A stretch of 64,000 nt of DNA, from the NCBI RefSeq assembly GCF_003173755.1, contig NZ_CP029553.1, forward strand, positions 1,265,001 to 1,329,000, given 5' to 3'. The position numbers were made by a program, and so were the translations under genes. How positions within the stretch are numbered: the first letter of the stretch is position 1; every line of letters starts with the position of its first letter. Origin of the DNA: Methylobacterium terrae. Its GTDB lineage: Bacteria > Pseudomonadota > Alphaproteobacteria > Rhizobiales > Beijerinckiaceae. Positions 28,342 to 37,397 of this stretch are shown here, in pieces. Below the pieces are notes generated by a model that worked only from the letters and a program-made list of their open reading frames with translations, was not told the origin of the DNA and did not search any database.

Positions 28342-29205
28342 TCACGCGAACCGCTTGGCGCCCGCGACGCAGAGCACCACCAGCCCCGTCACCGCGATCA
28401 TCGACGGGGCGACCGGCTCGCCGAGCAGCAGCCCCGCGAGCGCCAGGCCGAGGAAGGGCTGCAGCAGCTGCAGCTGGCCCACCCCCGCGATGCCGCCCCG
28501 CGCCAGGCCGCGATACCAGAACACGAAGCCGACCAGCATGCTGAACACCGACACGTAGGCGAGGCCGAGCCAGGCCGGGGCGCCGACGCCGGCCACGCCC
28601 GCCGGCCGGGCGACGACGGCGAGGACCAGCATCGCCGGGAGCGCGAGGACGAGCGCCCAGGAGATCACCTGCCAGCCCCCGAGCCGGCGCGACAGGGCCG
28701 CCCCTTCCGCGTAGCCGAGCCCGCAGAGCAGGATCGCGGCGAGCATCAGGAGGTCGCCGGGAAGCGAGGCCGGACCGCCCTGGACGAGGGCGAACCCCGC
28801 GACCGCGGCGCTGCCGAGGAGCGAGAAGATCCAGAACGCCGCCCGCGGCCGCTCTCCCCCGCGCAGCACCCCGAACAGGGCGGTGGCGAGCGGCAGGAGG
28901 CCGATGAACACGATCGAGTGGGCCGAGGTGACGTGCTGGAGCGCGAGCGCGGTCAGCAGCGGGAAGCCCACCACCACGCCGATGGCCACGATGGCGAGCG
29001 AGGCGAGATCGGATCTGGCCGGCCGCTTCTGGCGCAAGCCCCAGAGCAGCGCCGCCCCGAGGAGCGCGGCGATCACCGCCCGGGCCGAGGTGAGGAAGAC
29101 CGGCGAGAAGCCGCCCACCGCCACCCGGGTCGCCGGCAGCGAGCCGCTGAAGATGACGACTCCGAGGAGCCCGCTGCCCCATCCGTCCGCCGAACGCGGC
29201 ACCAT
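28342..29205 (-). CDS. EamA/DMT family transporter
   Basis: A 287-residue inner-membrane protein with about ten hydrophobic helices in two repeats of the EamA (drug/metabolite transporter) fold. First-repeat landmarks are GVVIFSGSLPATRVAVGGFSP and ALQHVTSAHSIVFIGLLPL; second-repeat landmarks are LAYVSVFSMLVGFVFWYRGL and QLLQPFLGLALAGLLLGE. The start has a strong GGGGGAGG site. It is divergently arranged with a MocR-type regulator, a pairing often seen when the regulator controls the transporter. Substrate unknown; family members export amino acids or metabolites. Confidence 0.85.
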   Translation of the reverse strand: MVPRSADGWGSGLLGVVIFSGSLPATRVAVGGFSPVFLTSARAVIAALLGAALLWGLRQKRPARSDLASLAIVAIGVVVGFPLLTALALQHVTSAHSIVFIGLLPLATALFGVLRGGERPRAAFWIFSLLGSAAVAGFALVQGGPASLPGDLLMLAAILLCGLGYAEGAALSRRLGGWQVISWALVLALPAMLVLAVVARPAGVAGVGAPAWLGLAYVSVFSMLVGFVFWYRGLARGGIAGVGQLQLLQPFLGLALAGLLLGEPVAPSMIAVTGLVVLCVAGAKRFA

Positions 29206-29290
29206 TCGAACCTCCCCCGCATCGGGACGAGACGGCTCTCAATCCCGCGTGAGACATAGCGCCGCCGGAATGGCCGACGAAGGCACGATC

Positions 29291-29337
29291 CCGTACGGTC
29301 GCATCGAACTGTATGGGTGGCGGAAGCCGTACGATCG
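29291..29337. promoter_or_regulatory. Three direct repeats with an 18-bp period, likely MocR operator
   Basis: GTACGGTCG (from 29293), GTATGGGTG (from 29311) and GTACGATCG (from 29329) lie exactly 18 bp apart in the same direction, between the divergent transporter and MocR genes. MocR/GabR/PdxR-type dimers are known to bind direct repeats. The last copy is 12 bp before the regulator's start codon, where binding would block transcription or translation. Confidence 0.55.
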
Positions 29338-29348
29338 GGGCTGAGGCG

Positions 29349-30740
29349 ATGACGGAAGGCGGGCGCACGGCCGCCGTGATGGCGGCGATCCGCGGGCGGA
29401 TCGCGGCGCGGGGGCTGGAAGCGGGGGAGCGGTTGCCGTCGATCCGGGGGCTCGCCGCCGCCATGGGCGTCTCGCCCTCGACGGTGGTCGAGGCCTATGA
29501 GCGGCTGGCCGCCGACGGCGCGGTGCGCTCGCGCCCGGGATCCGGCTTCTACGCCGCTGCCGCCGCCCCGCCGCCGACGCTGGCCGAGATCGGCCCGCGG
29601 CTCGACCGGGCGGTCGACCCGCTCTGGGTGTCGCGCCAATCCCTCGACGGCGAGCCCGAGATCCCGAAGCCCGGCTGCGGCTGGCTGCCGGCGGAGTGGA
29701 TGCCGCTCGCCCCCTTGCGCCGTGCCGCCCGCGCCCTCGCCAAGGCCGAGGATGCGGTGCTCACCGATTACGGCGCCACGCGAGGCCCGCTGGCCCTGCG
29801 CCGCCTGCTGGCGCGCCAATTCGCCGAGGAGGGCCTGGGCATCGGCCCGGACCGGATCCTTCTCACGGGGTCCGGCACCCAGGCGATCGACCTGATCTGC
29901 CGCCTGCTGGTCCGCCCGGGCGACGTCGTGCTGGTCGACGATCCGTGCTACTTCAACTTCCAGGCGCTGCTGCGCGCCCACCGGGCCGAGGTGGTCGGCG
30001 TGCCCTACACCGAAGCGGGGCCAGACCCGGAGCGCTTCGCGCAAGCCGCCGCCGCGCACCGGCCGCGGCTCTACGTCACGAATTCCGCGCTCCACAACCC
30101 GACCGGGGCCACGCTCTCGCCCCGGATCGCCCACCGGATCCTCAACGCGGCCGCCGCTCACGACGTCGGAATCGTCGAGGACGACATCTTCGCGCCCTTC
30201 GAGCCCGAGCCGTCGCCGCGGCTCGCCGCCCTCGACGGGCTCGAACGGGTGATCCGGATCGGCAGCTTCTCCAAGACCCTCTCGGCCTCGATCCGCTGCG
30301 GCTACGTCGCTGCCAGGCCGGAGTGGATCGAGGCGCTGATCGACCTCCAGGTGGCGACGAGCTTCGGCGGGGTCAGCCCGGTCGCGGCGGAACTGGTCGC
30401 GGGCGCGGTCGGCGACGGGGCGTACCGCAAGCATGTCGAGGCCCTGCGCCGCCGCCTCGCCCGGGCCCGGCGCGAGGCGGCGGGGCGGCTGGCCGATCTC
30501 GGCATCCGGCCCTGGCTGATGCCGCGGGGCGGATTCTACCTCTGGTGCAGCCTGCCCGACGAGCGCGATGCCGCCGCGGTCGCCCGGGCGGCCCTGCGAG
30601 AAGGCGTGGTGCTGGCACCGGGCGACGTGTTCAGCGTGTCGCGCACGGCGTCGCAGCGCATGCGCTTCAACGTGGCGCAGATGGGCGATGCACGGGTGAT
30701 GCCGGTGCTGAAGCGGGCGCTCCAGGCTCCCGACGCGTAG
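29349..30740 (+). CDS. MocR-family transcriptional regulator / PLP-dependent aminotransferase-like
   Basis: A 463-residue MocR (GntR superfamily) regulator. Residues 1 to about 70 form the winged helix (LEAGERLPSIRGLAAAMGVS and STVVEAYERLAADG), followed by a class I aminotransferase-like domain with the PLP lysine in GSFSKTLSASIRCGY and the LLTGSGTQAIDL substrate loop. MocR proteins regulate a neighbouring gene in response to PLP or amino-acid-derived ligands. Divergent from the EamA transporter and preceded by 18-bp spaced direct repeats, so the transporter is a probable target. It is unlikely to be a normal metabolic aminotransferase because of the N-terminal helix-turn-helix domain. Confidence 0.9.
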   Translation: MTEGGRTAAVMAAIRGRIAARGLEAGERLPSIRGLAAAMGVSPSTVVEAYERLAADGAVRSRPGSGFYAAAAAPPPTLAEIGPRLDRAVDPLWVSRQSLDGEPEIPKPGCGWLPAEWMPLAPLRRAARALAKAEDAVLTDYGATRGPLALRRLLARQFAEEGLGIGPDRILLTGSGTQAIDLICRLLVRPGDVVLVDDPCYFNFQALLRAHRAEVVGVPYTEAGPDPERFAQAAAAHRPRLYVTNSALHNPTGATLSPRIAHRILNAAAAHDVGIVEDDIFAPFEPEPSPRLAALDGLERVIRIGSFSKTLSASIRCGYVAARPEWIEALIDLQVATSFGGVSPVAAELVAGAVGDGAYRKHVEALRRRLARARREAAGRLADLGIRPWLMPRGGFYLWCSLPDERDAAAVARAALREGVVLAPGDVFSVSRTASQRMRFNVAQMGDARVMPVLKRALQAPDA

Positions 30741-30878
30741 CCGGGGGTGGTGCGCTCTCCCGGTGAGGAATCGAACCAAGTCCTCGCCACGCTCGCGGAA
30801 TGGAAGACCGTCCTGACACGACTCTGCCAGGTTGATGCCTACCAGCTCTTGTGTGCTGAGGCGGGCGGGAGAACCGCG

Positions 30879-31235
30879 ATGGATGAGCTCGGGCCGAAGG
30901 CGTGGCTGGACCACTTGGAGGCATGGCTGGCTCCGTTTCTGGCCGCCTTGCCTTGCGCCGAACAGCGCCGCTGGACGCCGCTCTACCTGCGCGGCCTGCA
31001 CTTGGCCCGGCGAGCGCGAGAGCATGGAACCGATGGCGGCGCGCGTTGCGCCCGGCCACGTCCAGCAACTGCACCACTTCGTGTCCGCCTCGCCCTGGTC
31101 GTGCGCACGGCTCGAGCGCGTGCTGGCCGGGCAGGCCGACCGGCTCGTGGGCGGGCCGCAGGCCGTGCTGGTGGTTGACGACGCCGCGCTGGTCAAGCAG
31201 GGGCGCCACTCCGTTGGCGCGCAGCGCCAATGCTG
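30879..31235 (+). mobile_element. Remnant of an IS701-type transposase gene
   Basis: Two overlapping frames together read like the N-terminal third of an IS701-family DDE transposase: first DELGPKAWLDHLEAWLAPFL then RWTPLYLRGL, and after a frameshift near 31000 PGERESMEPMAARVAP, LQQLHHFVS-type, ADRLVGGPQAVLVVDD and GRHSVG. The sequence then breaks off into a short AT-rich junction (about 31240-31290). The rest of the element is missing, and no terminal inverted repeat pair was found. The element is dead. It lies between the MocR gene and the end of meaB, 70 bp before the latter's stop. Confidence 0.75.
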
Positions 31236-31307
31236 CAACTTGACTGATTTTTACTGCTATAGCGTCATTTTTACCGCCCAACCGATGTCCGCTTCGGCGA
31301 ATGATGC

Positions 31308-32285
31308 TCAGAGTCCGATCAGCTCGGCGATCAGGTCGGCGCCGGCGGCGGGCGAGCGCTCGCCCGCCGCTACCCTCCGCTCGGCCTCCGCCGTGGTCTT
31401 GCGCACCTCGGCGCTGCCGGTGAGGCGCTGGTGCAGGCGCTCGTGGACCAGCGCCCACATCCACTTCACGTCCTGCTCGCGGCGCTTCGCCCCGATCTCG
31501 CCGGTCGCCGTGAGCTTGCGGCGGTGATCGAGCACCGCCTCCCAGAGGGCGTCGAGCCCCTGGCCGGCGAGCCCCGAGATCGTCGTCACCGGCGGCGTCC
31601 AGGTGGCGCTCGCCGGGGTCAGGATGTGAAGCGCCGCCCGGTACTCGGCGGCGGCGGCCATGGCGCGGCGCATCCCCTCCTCGCCGTCGGCCTTGTTGAC
31701 CGCGATCATGTCGGCGAGTTCGAGGATGCCCTTCTTGATGCCCTGCAACTCGTCGCCGGCGCCGGGCAGCATCAGCACCAGGAAGAAGTCGGTGAGATCG
31801 GCGACCGCGGTCTCGGACTGGCCGACGCCCACCGTCTCGACCAGCACCACGTCGAAGCCGGCGGCCTCGCAGAGCAGCATCGTCTCGCGGGTCTTCGCCG
31901 CGACGCCCCCGAGGGTGCCGGAGGAAGGCGAGGGCCGGATGAAGGCGTTCGGATCGACGGCGAGTCGCGCCATCCGGGTCTTGTCGCCGAGGATCGAGCC
32001 GCCGGTGCGCGACGAGCTCGGATCGACCGCCAGCACCGCGACCTTGTGGCCCCGCGCCGTCAGGCTGGCGCCCAGGGCGTCGATGGTGGTGGATTTCCCC
32101 ACCCCCGGCACGCCGGTGATCCCGACCCGCACCGCCTTGCCGGCATGCGGCAGGGCGGCGTCGAGGAGTTCGCGGGCAGCGGCCCGGTGGTCGGCCCGCT
32201 TCGACTCGACCAGCGTGATGGCGCGGGCGAGGGCGGCGCGGTTGCCGGACAGGAGCTGGGCGAGGTCGGGGGCCGGGACGGTCAT
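31308..32285 (-). CDS. meaB: Methylmalonyl-CoA mutase-associated GTPase MeaB
   Basis: A 325-residue G3E-type GTPase that chaperones adenosylcobalamin-dependent mutases; first described in Methylobacterium extorquens, where it is needed for the ethylmalonyl-CoA pathway. The P-loop [17 protein letters not shown], switch segment [19 protein letters not shown], the G3 region [10 protein letters not shown] and the NKAD guanine motif are all present. The start at 32285 gives the normal family length; the longer open frame upstream has no similarity. No mutase gene is adjacent. The 3' end lies close to an IS remnant but the C-terminus appears complete. Confidence 0.93.
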   Translation of the reverse strand: MTVPAPDLAQLLSGNRAALARAITLVESKRADHRAAARELLDAALPHAGKAVRVGITGVPGVGKSTTIDALGASLTARGHKVAVLAVDPSSSRTGGSILGDKTRMARLAVDPNAFIRPSPSSGTLGGVAAKTRETMLLCEAAGFDVVLVETVGVGQSETAVADLTDFFLVLMLPGAGDELQGIKKGILELADMIAVNKADGEEGMRRAMAAAAEYRAALHILTPASATWTPPVTTISGLAGQGLDALWEAVLDHRRKLTATGEIGAKRREQDVKWMWALVHERLHQRLTGSAEVRKTTAEAERRVAAGERSPAAGADLIAELIGL

Positions 32286-32502
32286 CCCGTCTTTCTGCCG
32301 GCTCGCCGCCCGCCCGTCGAGGCCGTCGCCTGTGGACGAAGGGCCACGAGGCGGACCTTCAGGCGTGACGTCCAGGCGTGACCTGCGGGCAACAGGGGCG
32401 GCTTTGCCCGGGCGCGACGCGCGTCGGCCACGATCATGCCGCATCCTCCGCCCCAAAGCTCGGGGCAGCCACCGGCCGAGCCGGAACCTGAAGTGGGACG
32501 AC

Positions 32503-33522
32503 ATGACACTGACCGCCGCGCCGACGCGCCGGGGCTTTGCCCGCCTCGGCTTCTCCGCCCTCGCGAGCCTGTCGCTCGGCGGCTGCCTCGGCGACGGGCT
32601 CCTCGGCGACGCGACACCGGAGAAGCAATCGGCCCTCGACGTGAGTCCGGTGCTGCTCGTGGCCACCACCCGGCGCCCGGCCGACCCCGCCGGCCGGCCG
32701 CCCTACTTCACCGACCAGCGCGGCCGCGGCCTGTCCTTCGCCACCCTGCGCCTCGCCCCGCCCGACCGCTCGCTGATCGGCAAGGTGTCGTCGGTGGTCA
32801 CCGGCGACTGGCGCATCGCCGGTACGCCCCGGGTGGTGACCGGGCCCGAGGCCGCCACCGCCTTCGCGGAAGGGGCGCTCGGGCGCGACGTGCTCATCTA
32901 CGTCCACGGCTACCGCGAGTCGTTCGAGACCGCGGCGGTGAGCGCGGCGCAGCTCTCCGACGGCATCCGCTTCCGCGGCGTCTCGGGCCTGTTCACCTGG
33001 CCGTCCGCCGGCAAGACCTTCGATTACGGCTACGACCGCGAGAGCGCGCTGTGGTCGCGCGACGCCTTCGAGGACCTGCTGCGGGCGCTCGCCGCCTCGC
33101 AGGGCGGGCGCATCCACCTCGTCGCCCACTCGATGGGCACGCTCCTCACCCTCGAGACCCTGCGCATGCTGCGGGCCGATGCCGGCGAGGCGGCGCTTGA
33201 CCGGATCGGCGCCATCGTGCTCGCCGCGCCCGACATCGACATCGACCTGTTCACCAACGGCATCGAGCGCCTCGGCACCGCGGCGCAGAAGATCACCGTG
33301 ATCTCCTCCACCAACGACCGCGCGCTCGAACTGTCGAGCACCATCGCGGGCGGCGTCATCCGGGCGGGCGCGGCGGACCGCAGCCGCCTCGAGGCCCTGG
33401 GCGTGCGCGTCGCCGACGCCTCGGATTACGGCAGCGGCCTCATCAACCACGACCTGTTCCTGTCGAACGTCGAGGTGCAGCAGGTGATCAAGCGCGCGGT
33501 GGCGCGGGCCGACGGGCGCTGA
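32503..33522 (+). CDS. Alpha/beta hydrolase lipoprotein (DUF900 family)
   Basis: A 339-residue protein with a Tat/lipoprotein signal ([21 protein letters not shown]), so the mature form is probably lipid-anchored. The alpha/beta hydrolase body has [19 protein letters not shown], nucleophile serine in [14 protein letters not shown] and acid region in [12 protein letters not shown], with the C-terminal histidine in INHDLF. DUF900 is an uncharacterised hydrolase family of Rhizobiales. The gene stands alone and is convergent with the PuuE-UraD gene. Confidence 0.82.
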   Translation: MTLTAAPTRRGFARLGFSALASLSLGGCLGDGLLGDATPEKQSALDVSPVLLVATTRRPADPAGRPPYFTDQRGRGLSFATLRLAPPDRSLIGKVSSVVTGDWRIAGTPRVVTGPEAATAFAEGALGRDVLIYVHGYRESFETAAVSAAQLSDGIRFRGVSGLFTWPSAGKTFDYGYDRESALWSRDAFEDLLRALAASQGGRIHLVAHSMGTLLTLETLRMLRADAGEAALDRIGAIVLAAPDIDIDLFTNGIERLGTAAQKITVISSTNDRALELSSTIAGGVIRAGAADRSRLEALGVRVADASDYGSGLINHDLFLSNVEVQQVIKRAVARADGR

Positions 33523-33597
33523 CGGCGCGCCCGCGCCGTCCTCCCACCGCCCGCCCGGAGCCGGACCGGCGACGCCTCACGCCGTCGCGGGCACGGC

Positions 33598-35040
33598 TCA
33601 CGCCGGGGCCGAGAACACGTCCGGCAGCGAAGGCAGGCGCTGGCGCAGCCGCAGCATCGCGATGGTCTCGATCTCGGCGAGGGCCCGGGCGCGCTCCTCC
33701 TCGGGCGGGTTGTCGAGGCGCTCGGCGAGTTGCATCAGGATCTCGTCCGGGCTCTTCCCCCGCACCGCCATCACGAAGGGGAAGCCGTGGCGGGCGCGGT
33801 AGCGCTCGTTGAGGTCGAGGAAGCGGGCGCGGCCCTCGGCATCGAGGGCGTCGAGGCCGGCCGAGGCCTGCTCGGCGCGGGATTCCGGCGCGAGGTCGGC
33901 CGCCGCCACCCGGCCGGCGAGGTCGGGATGGGCGCGGATCAGCGCCAGCTGCCGCTCCGGCTCGGCCGCCCGCATCACCTCGACCATCGCGGCGTGGAGC
34001 CCGTCGGCCGTGTCCTGCATGCCCGACAGCCCGGCGGCGTGGGCGCCGTCCGCCACCCAGGGCGAGTGCTCGAACACGTCGCCGAAGCTCTCGACGAACA
34101 GCGCGCGGCCCATCCGGCTCGGGGTCAGGCCGGCGGGCGCGTGGGTCCTCACCCAGTGGCGGGCAATGTCGATGCGCCGCGTCACCCACACGTCCGCGTG
34201 GGACGCCACGTGGTCGAGGAAGCGCGCGAGCGCCGCGATCCGCCCCGGCCGGCCGACGAGGCGGCAATGCAGGCCGATCGACAGCATCCGGGGCGTCTCG
34301 GCGCCCTCGGCGTAGAGCACGTCGAACGAGTCGCGCAGGTAGGCGAAGAACTGGTCGCCGGCGTTGAACCCCTGCGGCGTCGCGAACCGCATGTCGTTGG
34401 AATCGAGGGTGTAGGGCACGACGAGCTGCGGCGCGCGGGGCCCCTCGACCCAGTAGGGCAGGTCGTCGGCGTAGGAATCCGCCGAGTAGAGGAAGCCGCC
34501 TTCCTCCATCACCAGCCGCAGGGTGTTCTCCGAGGTGCGGCCCGTGTACCAGCCGAGCGGGCGCTCGCCCGTCACCTCGGTGTGGATCCGGATCGCCTCG
34601 CTCATGTGGGCCTTCTCCTCCTCGTAGGAGAAGTCGCGGTAGTCGATCCACTTGAGGCCGTGGCAGGCGATCTCCCAGCCGGCCTCGCGCATCGCCGCCA
34701 CCGCATCCGGGTTGCGCTGGAGGGCGGTGGCGACGCCGTAGACCGTCACCGGCAGGTTGCGCCCGGCGAACAGCCTGTGCAGCCGCCAGAACCCGACCCG
34801 CGAGCCGTACTCGTAGATCGATTCCATGCTCATGTGGCGCTGGCCCGGCCAGGCCTGCGCGCCGACGATCTCCGACAGGAACGCCTCGGACGCCCGGTCG
34901 CCGTGCAGCAGGCAGTTCTCGCCGCCCTCCTCGTAGTTGATCACGAACTGCACCGCGATGCGGGCGCCGTCCGGCCATTGCGCGTGGGGCGGGGTGCGGC
35001 CGTAGCCGACGAGGTCGCGGGGGTAGGGGGAATCGGTCAT
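33598..35040 (-). CDS. Allantoinase PuuE fused to OHCU decarboxylase (UraD)
   Basis: A 480-residue fusion of two purine-breakdown enzymes. Residues 1 to about 310 are a polysaccharide-deacetylase-type allantoinase (PuuE) with VQFVINYEEGGENCLLHGD, the CHGLKWIDYR block and GWYTGRTSENTLRL. From about residue 320 to the end is an OHCU decarboxylase (UraD) domain: FVESFGDVFEHSPWVADGA, LIRAHPDLAGRVA and RHGFPFVMAVRGKSPDEIL. Together they convert 2-oxo-4-hydroxy-4-carboxy-5-ureidoimidazoline to allantoin and on to allantoate, consecutive steps of uric-acid catabolism. Such fusions are annotated in several alphaproteobacteria. No other urate genes are within the window. Confidence 0.9.
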   Translation of the reverse strand: MTDSPYPRDLVGYGRTPPHAQWPDGARIAVQFVINYEEGGENCLLHGDRASEAFLSEIVGAQAWPGQRHMSMESIYEYGSRVGFWRLHRLFAGRNLPVTVYGVATALQRNPDAVAAMREAGWEIACHGLKWIDYRDFSYEEEKAHMSEAIRIHTEVTGERPLGWYTGRTSENTLRLVMEEGGFLYSADSYADDLPYWVEGPRAPQLVVPYTLDSNDMRFATPQGFNAGDQFFAYLRDSFDVLYAEGAETPRMLSIGLHCRLVGRPGRIAALARFLDHVASHADVWVTRRIDIARHWVRTHAPAGLTPSRMGRALFVESFGDVFEHSPWVADGAHAAGLSGMQDTADGLHAAMVEVMRAAEPERQLALIRAHPDLAGRVAAADLAPESRAEQASAGLDALDAEGRARFLDLNERYRARHGFPFVMAVRGKSPDEILMQLAERLDNPPEEERARALAEIETIAMLRLRQRLPSLPDVFSAPA

Positions 35041-35097
35041 GGCGGGGTCCGGCAGGGGCCCTCGTCGTCACCACGTTGGACGAATCACGCGCGGGAT

Positions 35098-35246
35098 CCC
35101 CTCTCCCATGTGGGAGAGGGGTAGGGGTGAGGGTGACACGCTTCAGCGTGAAGCTCGGATCGTCCCGCTGCCAGCACGACGCTTCGTGCCTTATTGCGGA
35201 ACCGTGTCACCCTCACCCCCGGCCCCTCTCCCACATGGGAGAGGGG
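35098..35246. repeat. Nested inverted-repeat element
   Basis: A roughly 150-bp palindromic element. The arms (35098-35140 and 35203-35246) are near-perfect reverse complements, and each arm contains its own perfect 11-bp inverted repeat CCCCTCTCCCA / TGGGAGAGGGG with a 2-bp spacer. Between them lie about 62 bp with a further short inverted stretch. It could form one long stem or two smaller hairpins. This looks like a REP/MITE-type intergenic repeat. Confidence 0.8.
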
Positions 35247-35334
35247 AGGCGCGCCTTCTCGTCCGCGGCGGGGCATCGAGGACCGCGTGGAAAATTCTCC
35301 GCAACCTTAGCCGTGCGGCAGCCCCGGCGCAAAA

Positions 35335-36615
35335 CTACCCCGCCACGGCCTCCAGCGCCGGATCGACCCGGGCGAAGTGGTCCTCCCAGGTCGGCGCGCG
35401 ATAGCCCGCGAGGCGCGCGGCCATCTCGGCGCGCAAGGGGGAGCCCGGCGCCGCCAGCGCCTCGACCGTCCGCATCCACCCCAGGCCGTCGAGCGGGTGC
35501 AGGAACGCGGCGAACGGGCCGGCGATCTCGCGGTGGACCGGGATGTCGGAGGCGACGACCGGCAGGCCGCTGGCGGCGGCCTCCAGCACCGGCAGGCCGT
35601 AGCCCTCGGCGAAGGAGGGCATCAGGAGGGCGGTGGCGCTCCCCATCAGCCGCACCAGCCCGGCGGTCGAGAGGCCCGAGACCTCGGTGACGTGCTCGCG
35701 CACCGCCGGGCAGCGCTCGAGGAGGTCGACCACGTTCTCGCTCTCCCAGCCCCGCCGCCCGACGACGACGAGGCGCGGCGTCGCCGCCCCGTGCCGGGTG
35801 CCGAGCTCGCGCCAGGCGGTGAGGAGGCTGATCAGGTTCTTGCGCGGCTCGATCGTGCCGCAGACCAGGAAGAACGGCCGGGCCGGCGACGCCGATGGAG
35901 CCCCCCCGAAGGCCTCCTCGATCCCGAGCGGCCCGACGGTGATCGCGGGCGCCCGGCGTCCCATCCCGGCGAGGTGGGCGGCGAGGCGCGCCCCGACATC
36001 GGCCGAGTTCACCACGACCGCGCGGGCGTGGCGGGCCACGGTCTCCATCCGCACCCGGTGGCGCTCCGCCTCGCCGGCGCGGCCGTATTCGGGGTACTCG
36101 ATCGGAATCAGGTCGTGGACGAAGAAGACCGGCCGGATGTCGGTCCGGTCGTAGAGCCAGTCGAACCGCGCCGGCAGGTCGAGGCGCAGGTGCGAGGTGT
36201 GGAGGTAGAGGCTGCCCCGCGGCAGGGCGGCCGGGCCGGGCGCCCGCAGGGCGTCGAGCCAGGCCCGCACCTGGCGCTCCCGGCGCCGGCGCGCCCCGTC
36301 CGGGGCCGCCGGCCGGACGGTTGCCGCGGGGAGCGGCAGGCCGAGCGTCCCGGCGAGGTCGCGATAGACCGGGTCGTCCCCGGCCGCGACCTCCTCGGTC
36401 CAGGCCGCGACCGCCGCCTCAACGAGGGCGGCCATCCGCGCCCGTTCGAGCACCTTCGGGCCGAGCCGCGTCGAGACGAGGCCGAAGCGCTCGCCGCCCT
36501 GCGCCAGCAGGTGGCGCGCGTAGGCCAGGTCGACCCGGTCGATCCCGGTCGGGCTCGCGTGCCGCAGGCGGGTGACGAGGCGGGTGAGATCGAGGACGAT
36601 GGAGGGCAGGGGCAT
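35335..36615 (-). CDS. Glycosyltransferase (GT-B, GT1/GT4-like)
   Basis: A 426-residue glycosyltransferase. The N-terminal half (to about residue 220) is variable; the C-terminal half contains the GT4-type donor block with VCGTIEPRKNLISLLTAW, VVVGRRGWESENVVDLL and MPSFAEGYGLPVLEAAASG, whose glutamates bind nucleotide sugars. No signal peptide or membrane helix was seen, so it probably acts at the cytoplasmic face. The start at 36615 was chosen because upstream residues look non-native. A surface-polysaccharide role is inferred; it is not next to other polysaccharide genes. Confidence 0.85.
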   Translation of the reverse strand: MPLPSIVLDLTRLVTRLRHASPTGIDRVDLAYARHLLAQGGERFGLVSTRLGPKVLERARMAALVEAAVAAWTEEVAAGDDPVYRDLAGTLGLPLPAATVRPAAPDGARRRRERQVRAWLDALRAPGPAALPRGSLYLHTSHLRLDLPARFDWLYDRTDIRPVFFVHDLIPIEYPEYGRAGEAERHRVRMETVARHARAVVVNSADVGARLAAHLAGMGRRAPAITVGPLGIEEAFGGAPSASPARPFFLVCGTIEPRKNLISLLTAWRELGTRHGAATPRLVVVGRRGWESENVVDLLERCPAVREHVTEVSGLSTAGLVRLMGSATALLMPSFAEGYGLPVLEAAASGLPVVASDIPVHREIAGPFAAFLHPLDGLGWMRTVEALAAPGSPLRAEMAARLAGYRAPTWEDHFARVDPALEAVAG

Positions 36616-36767
36616 GGAATCCCGGACGCGGCGGAGTCTCGTATGCCTCGTCCTACACCGGGGGCGGGCGCGATGCCCAACCCGCCCTGTGCGGCAGCGC
36701 ACAAGACGGGGGGCGGGCCATGGATAGTCGCTCTTGCAACGCTGAGTGCTGATGATTTATCGCAATC

Positions 36768-36794
36768 GTCACCGCTCCGTTGCGTCGCGGTGAC
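36768..36794. repeat. 8-bp inverted repeat in a divergent intergenic region
   Basis: GTCACCGC at 36768-36775 and GCGGTGAC at 36787-36794, separated by 11 bp, between a glycosyltransferase gene and a rhodanese gene read away from each other. It could be an operator, but nothing else supports that. Confidence 0.4.
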
Positions 36795-36887
36795 AAGGAT
36801 GGCGCGCGTCGCCTAGGATCTCGGCTCGGATCAGGATCTCGGCTAGGATTTTGGGGTCGGCGGCGTGGCCGACGTTCGGGTGAGACC

Positions 36888-37208
36888 ATGGCGATCGTCG
36901 ATCTGGATCGGGAAGCGGTGAAGAACGGCCTGGCGGACGGTTCCGTCCTGCTGATCGACGTGCGCGAGCCCAACGAATTCGCCTCGGGCCACATCCCGGG
37001 CTCGGTCTCCTTCCCGCTCTCGACCTTCGACGTCGAGCGGCTGCAGGCCCTGATCGCCGGGGACGGACGCCGTCCGGTCCTGTCCTGCGCCGCCGGGGTT
37101 CGCTCGGCGCGGGCGCTGCAATACCTCCAGGGCCAGGGCGTCCCCCTGACCGAGCACTATGTCGGCGGCTTCAAGGATTGGGCCAATGCCGGCGAGACCG
37201 TCGAATAG
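36888..37208 (+). CDS. Rhodanese-like domain protein
   Basis: A 106-residue single-domain rhodanese. The domain has LLIDVREPNEFASGHIPGSVSFPL at the N-terminal side and the active-site loop CAAGVRSARA, where Cys is the sulfur-carrying residue. The loop shape is typical of sulfurtransferases. No partner domain is attached, and no signal peptide is seen, so it is cytoplasmic. Sulfur transfer to an unknown acceptor is inferred from the fold. It is followed about 190 bp later by the RND adaptor gene. Confidence 0.88.
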   Translation: MAIVDLDREAVKNGLADGSVLLIDVREPNEFASGHIPGSVSFPLSTFDVERLQALIAGDGRRPVLSCAAGVRSARALQYLQGQGVPLTEHYVGGFKDWANAGETVE

Positions 37209-37397
37209 CTGAGCACGGCCGGCCGTCGGTCGATTATCTCCGCCCCCGCGGCGGTTCCACCAGTCCCGGCCCCGGGAGGGCCGCGCCGAGTGCGGCGCGG
37301 TTCCCGTTCAAGGCCACCCCCTCGACGCGGATGTGCCCCGGTGCATCTCCCTGCGCGCCCGAGGGGCCGCATGCACGAGATGAACGGGAGAGTGAGT

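Noticed and set aside
36816..36850. Short direct repeat GGATCTCGGCT before the rhodanese gene
   Set aside because: Two copies of an 11-bp GC-type word in a non-coding region are not distinctive enough.
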